Source: Acidimicrobiales bacterium (GTDB taxonomy: Bacteria > Actinomycetota > Acidimicrobiia > Acidimicrobiales > MedAcidi-G1). From it: 43,161 bases of DNA. Position 1 is the stretch's first letter. Each line of letters begins with the position of its first letter. The position numbers and the translations under genes are program-made. The stretch lies in contig JAQWOV010000001.1 in assembly GCA_029245675.1 (NCBI GenBank), forward strand, positions 1 through 43,161, read 5' to 3'. The notes beneath the pieces are model-generated. The model was not told the origin of the DNA, made no database searches, and was given only the letters and a program-made list of their open reading frames with translations. Shown piece by piece: positions 1 to 9,469 of the stretch.

Positions 1-683
1 GGATCTATAAACATTCCTTCTATAACTGTCCAAGGTCCAGCTGTGACTACATGCACCAAGTAGGGAGACACTCCAAGAGCTAATCCTTTTATCGCTGCCA
101 CACGATGCTCTTTATTTGATTGCCATGCAAGCCATCCAAGCCCGACAACAACAACCAGAATCAAATCTGCCCGATACAACAAGGCCATACCTGCGAGAAG
201 TCCAGAGATAAACCATTGGCGTTTAGTCGCAGTTTCACTTATTGCTACAGATAGCGCTGCTACCGCAAACGAAATAGCAGCAATCCAAGAATATGCGATA
301 AGCCCGAACGGAATTATGAGAATCCAGCCAAGCAATGCAGACCCAAATGCCACGGCGGGGCTCACCGATTTGCCGATTCGGTATAAACCCCAAAGCAACA
401 AGATTCGATAAAGAAGACCGACAAGGCGTTCTACGGTTATAGAGACGCCAAACACCGCGAATGCCCCCGCTAATGTCCATAGATCTCCGGGGCCATAAAG
501 ATGTTCAAAATCTGCGTTGGGAATCTGACCTTTTAAGACAAGTTCTCCCCCGATCAGCAGGCTTCCTTCTTCCATGGTGGCTCCATTTGAACCAAACATG
601 ATGAGTAACGGCAGTGCTACAACGAGTGCAAGTAGAGTTGCTGGCAGGAAACGCACCAAAGTTAGACCCGTTACTTTGTTCAT
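1..683 (-). CDS. GT39-like multi-pass membrane protein, C-terminally truncated by window edge
   Basis: Reading the reverse strand from the ATG at 683 gives an open frame of 227 codons that runs off the window at base 1, so the C-terminus is missing. The protein starts with a short basic segment and a membrane helix (about residues 10-31), followed by EEGSLLIGGELVLKGQIPN and DFEHLYGPGD. This acidic first loop after TM1, with a 'YGPG' end, is characteristic of the GT39/mannosyltransferase-like integral membrane glycosyltransferases that use polyprenyl-phosphate sugars. Several further hydrophobic segments follow. The gene lies 65 bases downstream of the PEP-utilising protein on the same strand and may be co-transcribed. 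Family assignment is by loop pattern and topology; the precise sugar and acceptor cannot be told. Confidence 0.7.
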   Translation of the reverse strand, partial: MNKVTGLTLVRFLPATLLALVVALPLLIMFGSNGATMEEGSLLIGGELVLKGQIPNADFEHLYGPGDLWTLAGAFAVFGVSITVERLVGLLYRILLLWGLYRIGKSVSPAVAFGSALLGWILIIPFGLIAYSWIAAISFAVAALSVAISETATKRQWFISGLLAGMALLYRADLILVVVVGLGWLAWQSNKEHRVAAIKGLALGVSPYLVHVVTAGPWTVIEGMFID

Positions 684-748
684 TACCAAAGCATACGAGT
701 ATCTAGGGAGAGCAATGAGAACCTTTCAGACAAACAAGGAGAAGAGGT

Positions 749-2497
749 TCAACTTTCAACAATGGTTACTGTTCCTGCTTGTCCGTCTACCTCTACCAGA
801 GCACCATCAGGTATCAAATGAGTTGCGTCGGTAACGCTTACCACACAAGGTAAACCAAGTTCACGTGAAACAATTACAGCGTGACTCATCTGTCCACCAA
901 CGTTGACAATAACTGCTTCGACAGGAACAAAAAGCGGGGTCCAACTTGGGTCTGTATGTGGGGCAATTAGTACGTCTCCAGGTCCTATATCTCCAGGTTC
1001 AGACGGGTCCAGAACGACTCGTGCGATGCCTCTAGCTTTCCCAGCGCATCCAGGAATTCCTTCAAGGGTCTCTCCTGATTTAAGGGCAGTTCTTGCTATT
1101 TCTGTTCTTTTCTCCCAAGTTTCAATTGGTGGCAACTCTCCAGAGAAGCAGAAAGGCGGAACAAGTTCTGAAAGCGCATCACGAGTCGACTTTCTCTCTG
1201 AAATGATTTTTGTCATGGTTTCGGGGTTTTGTAGAAATTCATCCATTTCCTCTAAACGAATAAACCAAAGATCATCTACTTCTCCGCCACTTCGTTGACT
1301 AACCCTCTGACCCAACTCTCGCAAAGAAAGTCGGCATTGATGGATCATGTCAATGAGAACTGTCTTTGATTTCTCTCTTGCTTGGCTGTAACTAACCGCG
1401 CATTCATAAAACCGATCGAAACGACTATGCAAAATCCTGCTTAAGTTATTTTTTGCGGATCGAACAGCCTCTTCCCTTTCTTTGACTAAACGCTCTGTAC
1501 GCAGTTTTGGCGCTCGACTGTCATCTGCCTGACGCATCCGATCAATGATGGTTAACGGCATATGCGGGTTTGTCCCCCATACCTCACAAGCTATTTCCCA
1601 CTCATTAGGTCCTCTACTTCCAAACTTTTTTAAGAACTCTGCAAATTCCACATTGAAATCTTTAGCTTCTGGGTCTGTATTTAAACGGTTTTCTAATCCA
1701 CTCAACCCTTCATCAAAGCAGGCAGAGAGAGAAGAAGAGTTTCGAACAAGGCGACTGAGATCCCAGAGAGCGAAAGATGGAGCGGCGGACTCTACGTCCC
1801 CTAGCCCTCCTAGCATTGGTAACGCCAGTGATTCGTCGCCCAATTTATTTTTACACAGAGACTTTAGAAGACCTAGCCCTATCCCTGCGCCTCCTGTTAT
1901 CAATAAATGATCTCGAAAAAGACGAATTTGAAGAGGGACTGAATCTAGGAAAACACTCAGCAGTTCATCTTCTGAAGCAGTGGCAAAGTCGGGAAGTTCT
2001 TTATGCCATTGAAGAGCGTCTTCTTGGACTTCTTCAAGTTCAGAAAGTTTTTTTCCAAATAAAACGGAAAGCGCATATAGAACCATTTTTATACTGCACC
2101 ACAGATTTCGATCTCCTTTTTGGATTTCGTGCGGAGGAGCAAGATCTTCTGATCCGAGATAAGTCGCATCTGTTTCTTCTACGGTTGTTCCAGCAGTTCT
2201 AACGGCAATCACTCGAGATGCGGAAAGATTAATGTAGGTGTATCCGCCAAAAACTCCGCCAAAAATGTTGGCGTCCTCTTGAAGTTCTTTTTCTGGCATT
2301 GCTCCAATAACTCGTACAGAGTCTGTGAACGGATCCCCATTGATTACTCCCGGTAAGGACGTAGACAGTGGATAAACGACTTCTGGGTAAACTTCTCCTG
2401 AATTTCCCCTTGTATATACGGGAAATCTTTTACTTGGCGTGCCATGAACATAGGGGCCTAACCCTAAGTCCACAAAATCTAACAATGGATTTGCCAT
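749..2497 (-). CDS. PEP-utilising swivel-domain protein (rifampin phosphotransferase-like) without ATP-grasp domain
   Basis: The 582-residue product ends in the phospho-histidine swivel domain of PEP synthase/PPDK/rifampin phosphotransferase enzymes: GGQMSHAVIVSRELGLPCVV with the predicted phosphorylated His at residue 539. The N-terminus (TRGNSGEVYPEVVYPLSTSL) and middle (RGPNEWEIACEVW, then a helical region) resemble the substrate-binding middle domain of Rph-type proteins. The N-terminal ATP-grasp nucleotide domain that normally phosphorylates this His is absent, and none is encoded next door. Start chosen as the ATG at 2497; an in-frame GTG at 2506 is possible, and neither has a clear ribosome site. 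The gene is divergent from the Liv transporter operon. A second protein of the same design lies at 31510-33174. The reaction is unknown; His transfer from a partner kinase in trans is an inference. Confidence 0.75.
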   Translation of the reverse strand: MANPLLDFVDLGLGPYVHGTPSKRFPVYTRGNSGEVYPEVVYPLSTSLPGVINGDPFTDSVRVIGAMPEKELQEDANIFGGVFGGYTYINLSASRVIAVRTAGTTVEETDATYLGSEDLAPPHEIQKGDRNLWCSIKMVLYALSVLFGKKLSELEEVQEDALQWHKELPDFATASEDELLSVFLDSVPLQIRLFRDHLLITGGAGIGLGLLKSLCKNKLGDESLALPMLGGLGDVESAAPSFALWDLSRLVRNSSSLSACFDEGLSGLENRLNTDPEAKDFNVEFAEFLKKFGSRGPNEWEIACEVWGTNPHMPLTIIDRMRQADDSRAPKLRTERLVKEREEAVRSAKNNLSRILHSRFDRFYECAVSYSQAREKSKTVLIDMIHQCRLSLRELGQRVSQRSGGEVDDLWFIRLEEMDEFLQNPETMTKIISERKSTRDALSELVPPFCFSGELPPIETWEKRTEIARTALKSGETLEGIPGCAGKARGIARVVLDPSEPGDIGPGDVLIAPHTDPSWTPLFVPVEAVIVNVGGQMSHAVIVSRELGLPCVVSVTDATHLIPDGALVEVDGQAGTVTIVES

Positions 2498-2570
2498 ACC
2501 CAGCACGCTAGTAGATAACGTTTAACGACTAGAGTTCGGGATTCATGAGAGTTTTCGGGGAGAGCTAACT

Positions 2571-4589
2571 TTGTCTAATCTAACTGAACGGTTGAAATGG
2601 CTTGCTGCCCCATTACTAATCTTTGCAATTCAATTTTCACTATTTCGCGCCCCGATCGGTGTGGTCATAAATGGTGCAGTGCTGGGCTTGATAACTGCTC
2701 TTGTAGCTCTCGCCATGTTCTTGATTTATCGATCAAACCGTGTATTGAACTTTGCTCAAGGCGAATTCGGATTAATCCCGGCCGTTCTCTCGGTCATGTT
2801 AATTGTTGAATCCGGCTGGCCCTGGCTACTTGCCCTACTTGTAGGGGCTGTCGCCTCCATCTTGCTAGGGGGCGCAACAGAGTTTTTAATAATTCGTCGG
2901 TTCTTTCGTGCTCCACGTCTCATCCTGACCGTAGCGACTCTTGGTCTTGCTCAAATTTTGGCTTTCAATGCATTTAGAATGCCATTGTGGTGGAACGCAC
3001 GAGTTACCTCCCAACGAATCGACTCCCCGTTGAATTGGGTTTGGGACGTTGGACCAGTACGACTAAGTGCAGATCACCTTCTCGTTTTAATCATTGTTCC
3101 TTTAGTGCTCTTAGCTATAGGAGCACTACTTCGATACACCAATCTTGGAATAGCTGTACGAGCTGCCGCTGAACTACCTGATAGAGCTGTTTCTCTTGGC
3201 ATACCGGTAAAGAGCGTTCATACTCTTATTTGGGGAATCGCTGGACTTCTCGCCTTTCTTGCCCTCTTCCTTCGCGCCGGAGTTATTGGCTTACCAGTAG
3301 GGGGATCACTCGGCTTTGGGCTCCTTCTTCGAGCCTTAGCTGCTCTAATGATCGGACGACTCAACCACCTTCCGACAATTCTTGTCTCATCTATTGCACT
3401 AGGAATCCTCCAACAAGGAATCAACTGGAACCAGGACAACTCTTTTCTCGGTGATGCATTTATGGCAGCAGTAATTATTGCCGCCCTTGTTCTACGCCGA
3501 GACAGAAAACAACGCGGAGAGATGACCAACGAAAGCCTCTCCCTCATCGGAGACGTTCGCCGTCTCCCAGCTGTTCTCAACAATCTCTGGGAAGTCAGAA
3601 TTTTAAAGTTTCTGGCAATCACCGGAAGTATCGGTTTGTCTTTTTGGTTGCCTCGTGTTTTAGAAACACAAGATGTTCTTCGTCTTTCCTACCTTTACCT
3701 CTATGTGATTGTTTTACTCTCATTAGTTGTTCTCACAGGTTGGGCCGGGCAACTCTCTCTTGGACACATAGCTTTCTTGACAGTGGGTTCAGTTCTTGGC
3801 GCTTATTTCACTCAAGAAATGGGATTTGATCTACTCTTAGCTGTTCCTATCGCTGGTTTAGGTGGAGCTATCGCTTCTTTATTCGTTGGCCTACCGGCTT
3901 TACGCCTTCGGGGCCTATACCTTGCGGTAACTTCCTTAGCTTTTGCTGTAGCAACTACGTCTTATCTTCTCAACCCACGTTTCTTTTCATGGATACCTCA
4001 AGGACGTATAGAGCGTCAGCCGCTACTTGGGAGAATTGACTGGTCAACTTCATTCGCCATGTATCACGTCAGCCTTATAGCTCTCATTTTAGTTTTCTTC
4101 GCTATCTCTGGAATTCGAAATAGTCGAACAGGACGTGTTCTTTTAGCTATGAGAGACAACGAGGCTGCAGTCGCTGCTTACGGTGTGAGCCCAACAAAAG
4201 CAAAGCTAGTCGCTTTCGCTATATCAGGTTTTTTTGCTTCGACAGCCGGAGCTCTTGTAGTCCACCATCAGCAAGCTTTAGTAGTTGAAACGAATAATCA
4301 TTGGCAAAGCATTGACCTCTTTGTCGCCGCGGTAGCTGGAGGCATAGGTTCTGTTATTGGCGCTGTACTTGGAGCGCTTTATTACTGGGGAGGAGTCTGG
4401 TGGCTTCCTGGAAACTGGAGACTCCTAGTTCTCGGTGGTGGCGTTTTAGGAGTCTTGCTTATCCTCCCTGGTGGCATGGCAAGTGGGCTTTATCAAATAC
4501 GCGATGCTGCAGCTAAAAAACTTGCTCTACACCATGACATTGATGCCCCCGGTTTCACTTCTGATTCACATGAAGAAAAGAGTCAATGA
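2571..4589 (+). CDS. Fused branched-chain amino acid-type ABC permease (LivH-LivM)
   Basis: This 672-residue membrane protein joins the two inner-membrane permease subunits of a HAAT-family (branched-chain amino acid/amide) ABC transporter. The LivH part covers about residues 20-310 and shows the coupling loop GIAVRAAAELPDRAVSLGI. The LivM part covers about 345-650, with GWAGQLSLGHIAFLTVG and the coupling loop GRVLLAMRDNEAAVAAYGV. The two are normally separate proteins of about 300 residues each. The start is TTG at 2571, backed by a GGGGAG ribosome site at 2557-2562. The stop overlaps the next gene by ATGA at 4586-4589, so translation is coupled to the ATPase fusion. Substrate cannot be read from the permease; amino acids, amides, urea or short compounds are all possible for this family. 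Confidence 0.92.
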   Translation: MSNLTERLKWLAAPLLIFAIQFSLFRAPIGVVINGAVLGLITALVALAMFLIYRSNRVLNFAQGEFGLIPAVLSVMLIVESGWPWLLALLVGAVASILLGGATEFLIIRRFFRAPRLILTVATLGLAQILAFNAFRMPLWWNARVTSQRIDSPLNWVWDVGPVRLSADHLLVLIIVPLVLLAIGALLRYTNLGIAVRAAAELPDRAVSLGIPVKSVHTLIWGIAGLLAFLALFLRAGVIGLPVGGSLGFGLLLRALAALMIGRLNHLPTILVSSIALGILQQGINWNQDNSFLGDAFMAAVIIAALVLRRDRKQRGEMTNESLSLIGDVRRLPAVLNNLWEVRILKFLAITGSIGLSFWLPRVLETQDVLRLSYLYLYVIVLLSLVVLTGWAGQLSLGHIAFLTVGSVLGAYFTQEMGFDLLLAVPIAGLGGAIASLFVGLPALRLRGLYLAVTSLAFAVATTSYLLNPRFFSWIPQGRIERQPLLGRIDWSTSFAMYHVSLIALILVFFAISGIRNSRTGRVLLAMRDNEAAVAAYGVSPTKAKLVAFAISGFFASTAGALVVHHQQALVVETNNHWQSIDLFVAAVAGGIGSVIGAVLGALYYWGGVWWLPGNWRLLVLGGGVLGVLLILPGGMASGLYQIRDAAAKKLALHHDIDAPGFTSDSHEEKSQ

Positions 4590-7570
4590 TGTCTGCTGGA
4601 GAGAGATCAATGATGAAGGGGTTTTTAGAAACAGTGAAACACCCCGTTACTTCAATACGTTCACTCGGCAGAGGGGGTTCTCTTTATGGGCTTCTCATTG
4701 TTTTCGGTTTTAATGCCGTAGATGAATTGGATAGAGCTGCTTTTGATATTCTCGCTCCCGAGATACGAGATGAGTTTGATCTCGGATTTCAAGGATTATT
4801 AACCATTATTGCTGTAGTGGCTGCTGTCTCTCTTGCTCTTCAAGTTCCAATAGCGGGTTTTGCTGACCGTCATTCAAGAGTCCGACTGGCCGTAGTTGGA
4901 GCTTTAGCTTGGTCGGTCTTTTCTTTTTCTACTGGGCTGGCTACTGGAATCGTTTTCCTCGCTTTCGCTAGATCTGGATCAGCGATCGGCAAAGCTGTCA
5001 ACGACCCCACCCACAATTCTCTTCTAGCGGACTGGTTCCCTCCTGCAGATAGGCCAAGAGTTTTTTCTTTCCACCGAGCAGCTAATCCTGTTGGGGCAAC
5101 TATCGGGGCCCTAGCCGCTGGCTTGCTTGCTCATTATTTTGGATGGAGAGCACCGTTTTTTGTATTAGCTGTTCCTACTTTGATCTTGGTATTTTTCGCT
5201 CTTCGACTCCATGAACCAATTCGCGGGGCACAAGAACGTAAAGCCATTGGTGCGGACGAAGAAGCCATTTATCTCGAAGAAGAACCGCCTTCTTATTCTG
5301 AGGGGTGGCGAATGGCTTGGAAAATAGGTGTGTTGCGAAGAATATTTGCTTCCATGCCTTTCCTCACCATCGCTTTTGTTGGATTCAACTCTCTTAACAT
5401 TCTTTTCCTTGAGGAAATCTTCAGTCTTGATATTCGCGAGCGTGCATTATTCACTGCTACTTTAGCTCCGCTAAGCATTATTGGTCTTGTAATTGGAGCC
5501 AGAATTTCTGGCAGATTGATTGAAAAAGACCCTGGTCTTGTACTTCGGTTCCTTGCTTTGACTTCAGTGATAATAGGTGGCCTAGCAGCACTTTATGCCT
5601 TGTCGATTAACCTTGTGATGGCGTTCATCTCAGCAGCGTTGATAATTATTTCTGGAGCGATTCTAGGACCAGGAATTCTCGTCGTTTTATCAATGGCGGC
5701 TCCACCTCGTGCGAGATCGATGGTTTTCTCCATCAGTTCACTCTGGATCCTCCCAGGCCTATTGATTCTTCCTCTAGTTGGTTGGATAGCTGATACTTGG
5801 GGTATCCGTTACGGAATGATCACTCTGCTTCCCATAGGTTTAATCGGAGGGTTAATTCTGTCTTCTGCAGGACCAATTATTAGCGAAGACATTAAGGATG
5901 TGTGGCAAACTACGGCCGCCCGATCTGAAGTTCTTCTCGCCCGAAAGAATGGGGAAGAAAAAGTTCTTATGTGTAAAGGACTAAATGCAGGATACGGAAA
6001 CGTACAGGTTCTTTTTGATATTGATTTCGAAGTAGAGGCCGGGCAAATTGTTGCTCTACTTGGAACTAACGGAGCTGGAAAATCTACATTACTGAAAGCC
6101 ATATCAGGGATTGTAGAAGCAGACACGGGAGCTGTGTTACTTGATGGAAGAGACATCACTCATGCCCCACCTAATGAAATAGCCAGACATGGGGTGACTC
6201 AACTTCCTGGTGGATCCGGTATCTTCCCTTCACTTACCGTTGCTGAAAATCTTCGAGCAGCCTCTTGGCTTAACCGTAAATCTGCTTCTAAGGACTGGGA
6301 CGCATACCATAAAAGAGCTCTAGAGAACTTCCCTATATTGGCTGATCGTTTAGAAGACGAAGCAGGGAATCTTTCCGGAGGTCAGCAACAAATACTTGCT
6401 TTAGCTATGGCTTTCCTATCACAACCGCGACTTTTGATGATTGATGAACTCTCTTTGGGTTTAGCTCCAGTAATCGTTGAAGAGTTACTTCCAAAACTCC
6501 AAACTCTGGCGAAAGAGGGAGTAACCATAGTTTTAGTGGAGCAATCCGTGAATGTCGCTCTGACAGTTGCTGATACCGCCTACTTCATGGAAAAAGGAGA
6601 AATAAAATTCCACGGAGAGACGTCGGAACTTCTTAAACGTCCAGATGTGTTACGTTCAGTTTTCTTAGAGGGTGCCTCAGCCGGTCTTGATAAAGCACAA
6701 AAAGAAGCCGAAGAACCAACCGAAACTGACTCTGCAGTAGAGGAGCCTTCAGAAATATCTGAGGAATCAAGTTCTGCCACGGTTCTTGAAGTAAGTGGGA
6801 TCAGTCGTTCTTTCGGAGGGATCTCTGCTGTTAATGACGTAAGTTTCGAAGTTCGCTCTAAAGAAATTCTTGGTTTCATCGGGCCAAACGGAGCTGGTAA
6901 AACAACTCTTTTTGATCTCATAGGTGGTTTCACTGAATCGGACAAAGGGAGAGTTGTCTTATCGGGAAGACCTATTCATCATTTGACTGCCGCTAACCGA
7001 TCCCTTCGCGGACTTGGACGCTCTTTTCAAGATGCACGACTTTTCCCTGCTTTAACAGTTGAAGAAACTATTGCGGTGGCGTTAGATCGTTGGATCACGT
7101 CACAGGATCCCGTGTCTTCCGCCCTGCACCTCCCCAATGCTTTTGACAGTAACAGGAAAGTAAATACTCGTGTCAATGAACTGATCGAACTCATGAATTT
7201 AGGCTCCTTTCGAACAAAATTCATACACGAACTTTCAACAGGAACGCGCCGGATTGTTGATTTAGCAATGGTCGTAGCTCACAGACCTATAGTCGTACTT
7301 CTAGACGAACCCTCTAGTGGAATTGCTCAACGAGAAGCAGAAGCACTTGGACCGGTCCTAGAGCGTCTACGAGATGAGATGGGATGCGCTTTAGTCATAA
7401 TCGAGCATGACATTTCCTTACTTCGTTCCGTTGCGGACCGAATGATTGCTTTAGATCAAGGAGCTCTAATTGCTGAAGGAGACTCCGCACTGGTATTGAC
7501 CCATCCAATTGTCGTATCCTCTTATCTAGGAACTGATCAGGCTGTAATTAACCGCTCTGGAGTTCATTAA
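4586..7570 (+). CDS. Triple fusion: MFS permease - LivF ATPase - LivG ATPase
   Basis: A single 994-residue protein carries three functions. Residues about 30-445 are a 12-helix MFS permease of the Spinster-like kind, with the loop GFADRHSRVRLAV after an early helix. Residues about 457-690 are a LivF-type ABC ATPase: Walker A GTNGAGKST near 492-500, signature LSGGQQQ near 595, Walker B LLMIDE. An acidic Ser/Glu linker follows, then a LivG-type ATPase from about 733 to the end: Walker A GPNGAGKTT near 766, Walker B VVLLDEPSSG, and a signature reading LSTGTRR rather than LSGGQ. The gene overlaps the permease gene by ATGA. A second candidate start is ATG at 4607, preceded by GGAGAG at 4595-4600. 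The ABC halves serve the neighbouring permease; why an MFS domain is fused to them is unexplained. Confidence 0.9.
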   Translation: MMSAGERSMMKGFLETVKHPVTSIRSLGRGGSLYGLLIVFGFNAVDELDRAAFDILAPEIRDEFDLGFQGLLTIIAVVAAVSLALQVPIAGFADRHSRVRLAVVGALAWSVFSFSTGLATGIVFLAFARSGSAIGKAVNDPTHNSLLADWFPPADRPRVFSFHRAANPVGATIGALAAGLLAHYFGWRAPFFVLAVPTLILVFFALRLHEPIRGAQERKAIGADEEAIYLEEEPPSYSEGWRMAWKIGVLRRIFASMPFLTIAFVGFNSLNILFLEEIFSLDIRERALFTATLAPLSIIGLVIGARISGRLIEKDPGLVLRFLALTSVIIGGLAALYALSINLVMAFISAALIIISGAILGPGILVVLSMAAPPRARSMVFSISSLWILPGLLILPLVGWIADTWGIRYGMITLLPIGLIGGLILSSAGPIISEDIKDVWQTTAARSEVLLARKNGEEKVLMCKGLNAGYGNVQVLFDIDFEVEAGQIVALLGTNGAGKSTLLKAISGIVEADTGAVLLDGRDITHAPPNEIARHGVTQLPGGSGIFPSLTVAENLRAASWLNRKSASKDWDAYHKRALENFPILADRLEDEAGNLSGGQQQILALAMAFLSQPRLLMIDELSLGLAPVIVEELLPKLQTLAKEGVTIVLVEQSVNVALTVADTAYFMEKGEIKFHGETSELLKRPDVLRSVFLEGASAGLDKAQKEAEEPTETDSAVEEPSEISEESSSATVLEVSGISRSFGGISAVNDVSFEVRSKEILGFIGPNGAGKTTLFDLIGGFTESDKGRVVLSGRPIHHLTAANRSLRGLGRSFQDARLFPALTVEETIAVALDRWITSQDPVSSALHLPNAFDSNRKVNTRVNELIELMNLGSFRTKFIHELSTGTRRIVDLAMVVAHRPIVVLLDEPSSGIAQREAEALGPVLERLRDEMGCALVIIEHDISLLRSVADRMIALDQGALIAEGDSALVLTHPIVVSSYLGTDQAVINRSGVH
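4595..4600 (+). promoter_or_regulatory. Candidate ribosome binding site for an alternative start of the MFS-LivF-LivG gene
   Basis: GGAGAG lies six bases before ATG at 4607, which is in frame with the ATGA-coupled ATG at 4586. If used, the protein loses seven residues. Confidence 0.4.
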
Positions 7571-7599
7571 AATCAAGCACTGATAAAAGTAGGGGGATC

Positions 7600-9465
7600 A
7601 TGGAACCGGGACAGGAAAAATCTTCAAGGACTACAGCCGCTAGAAGATGGGGGCCAATAGCTGCAATTGTGATTGCTGCTGTTGTGGTAGTCGTCATTCT
7701 CGTTGCGACGCCTTCTAACGACGAAAAGAACGAAGAGTCCTCTTCAACTGCCGCAGTGGTAGAAGAATCATCTCCTTCAACAACAACTGCGGCTGCAGTT
7801 GAATCCGAGACCGAATCCGAGACCGAATCCGAATCGGCTCCAGCTACCACCACCACAGAAGCAAAATTGGGTGGCCCCTCTTACGCTATTGATCCAGATA
7901 CTGAAAGTCCGGAAGGTGTACTGAGTTATCCCAGAGCTGAAGAAATGGGTATCGCCGACACCATCGACTGGGGCGAACGTTGCGATGAAGAAACTGGGCA
8001 AGTTCGAATCCCTTGGTTCTTCCGCATACCTTGTTGGCAGCCCTTTGAAGGTGACAACGGTGGTGCAACAGATAACGGAGTAACCGCAGACACAATAAGG
8101 GTCGTTTACTGGACCCCACAAGACAACGACCCAGTAATGGCTTACATTACAGATGCCATCATGAATGATGACACTAATTCCGACGTTGAAGACACTCTAA
8201 ATAAGTTGATCGAATACTACGAAACGTATTACGAAACCTACGGCCGCTCAGTTGAGTTAACGGTAATAACAGGTTCTGGTCTCGTTTTAGATCCGATTTC
8301 CGCTCGGGCTGATGCAGTGCGCATCGCTGAAGAAATTGATCCCTTCATAGTTTGGGGTGGCCCAGCATTAACCACCGCCTTTGGCGACGAACTAATGGCA
8401 AGAGGCATCGCTTGTTTTGCCTGCGGACTAGGTGGAACGGCAGAAGACTATGTCGAAAGGCATCCAAACGGATGGTCTTTAACTATGAGCGCGGAACAAG
8501 CAAGTATTCTGGTTGCCGAATATGTCGGAAAACGCCTCGCGGGATACAACGCTGTTCATGCCGGAGACTCCAGCATGCATGATCAAGAACGCGTCTTTGG
8601 GAACGTTTACGAAGGAAGCGGAGAAAACGCTGAAAAAACAAGCCAAATGTTCGAAGATGCACTTGGAAGTTATGGCGTGGAACTCGTGGAATCTATCTCT
8701 TACAACTTGGATCCCGCAACAATGCAAGAAACAGCTACTAACACCATCGCTAAGTTAAAAGCTTCTGGTGTGACCTCTGTATTGCTGCAAGCTGATCCGG
8801 TTGCTCCACGCGATTTCACTCGCGAAGCAACTGCCCAAGGTTATTTTCCTGAGTGGATCGTCGCAGGTTCCGTTCTTGTTGACACAAACGTTTTTGCTCG
8901 AACCTATGACCAAGAACAGTGGGCTAACGCATTTGGTCTTTCCACTCTTGGGACTCCTGTGGAAAGAGGAGACCAGGGAAGCATTAATATCTACGAATGG
9001 TTCCATGGCGAAGAAGCTGCAGCGGCAGACACTCTCCCCATCATAGATCCTTATCCAGGTCTCTTTTATTCGATTCTCTCCGCTACCGGTCCGAATTTGA
9101 CCATGGAGAACTTTGCCGACGTGATGTTGAATTTTGAACCAACAACTCGTGGAGTTACCGTTCCTTCGATCTCTTATGGATACACCGGACGATGGCCGGA
9201 ACATCTTGAACCGGACTACCGAGGCATTGACGACATCACGGAGATTTGGTGGGATGCTGACGTAGTTGGTGAAGACGATTTAGGAGTTTCAGCTTCAGGA
9301 ATGTACCGACATGTCAATGGTGGGGAACGTTTCCTTCTGGGAGAGTTCCCTGAAGCAGAGACCGAGGTGTTCAATCCTGAAAACTCAGTGACTGCTTACC
9401 AACAAACACCGGAAGCAGAAGCTTCACCCTATTACGAGCCTCTGTCTTCTGCCGCTAACAACTAA
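7600..9465 (+). CDS. Membrane-anchored HAAT-family ABC substrate-binding protein
   Basis: The 621-residue product is the extracellular receptor for the transporter encoded just upstream. It begins with a basic segment and one membrane helix at about residues 17-37 without a lipobox or obvious signal cleavage site, so it is probably an N-terminally anchored protein. A long low-complexity Ser/Thr/Glu linker (about 40-90) carries it through the cell wall; part of the linker is coded by a 12-base tandem repeat. A periplasmic-binding-protein type I fold (Peripla_BP_6) starts near residue 155 with GVTADTIRVVYWTP and includes typical segments such as GASKVTSVLLQ-like 'KASGVTSVLLQADP'. The AGGGGG ribosome site sits at 7591-7596. 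The gene follows the ATPase fusion by 29 bases in the same operon. The receptor is longer than usual (about 400 residues), and its ligand is not evident. Confidence 0.88.
   Translation: MEPGQEKSSRTTAARRWGPIAAIVIAAVVVVVILVATPSNDEKNEESSSTAAVVEESSPSTTTAAAVESETESETESESAPATTTTEAKLGGPSYAIDPDTESPEGVLSYPRAEEMGIADTIDWGERCDEETGQVRIPWFFRIPCWQPFEGDNGGATDNGVTADTIRVVYWTPQDNDPVMAYITDAIMNDDTNSDVEDTLNKLIEYYETYYETYGRSVELTVITGSGLVLDPISARADAVRIAEEIDPFIVWGGPALTTAFGDELMARGIACFACGLGGTAEDYVERHPNGWSLTMSAEQASILVAEYVGKRLAGYNAVHAGDSSMHDQERVFGNVYEGSGENAEKTSQMFEDALGSYGVELVESISYNLDPATMQETATNTIAKLKASGVTSVLLQADPVAPRDFTREATAQGYFPEWIVAGSVLVDTNVFARTYDQEQWANAFGLSTLGTPVERGDQGSINIYEWFHGEEAAAADTLPIIDPYPGLFYSILSATGPNLTMENFADVMLNFEPTTRGVTVPSISYGYTGRWPEHLEPDYRGIDDITEIWWDADVVGEDDLGVSASGMYRHVNGGERFLLGEFPEAETEVFNPENSVTAYQQTPEAEASPYYEPLSSAANN
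7801..7836 (+). repeat. 12-bp tandem repeat in the linker of the substrate-binding protein
   Basis: GAATCCGAGACC occurs twice in a row (7801-7812, 7813-7824) and is followed by a partial third copy that begins GAATCCGA. It encodes an ESET-type repeat. Length changes would stay in frame, so the linker can grow or shrink by four residues per unit. Confidence 0.85.
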
Positions 9466-9469
9466 AGAA

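Noticed and set aside
7548-8121. Minus-strand open frames rich in Ser, Asp, Thr and Gly
   Set aside because: They are antisense readings of the low-complexity linker of the substrate-binding protein.
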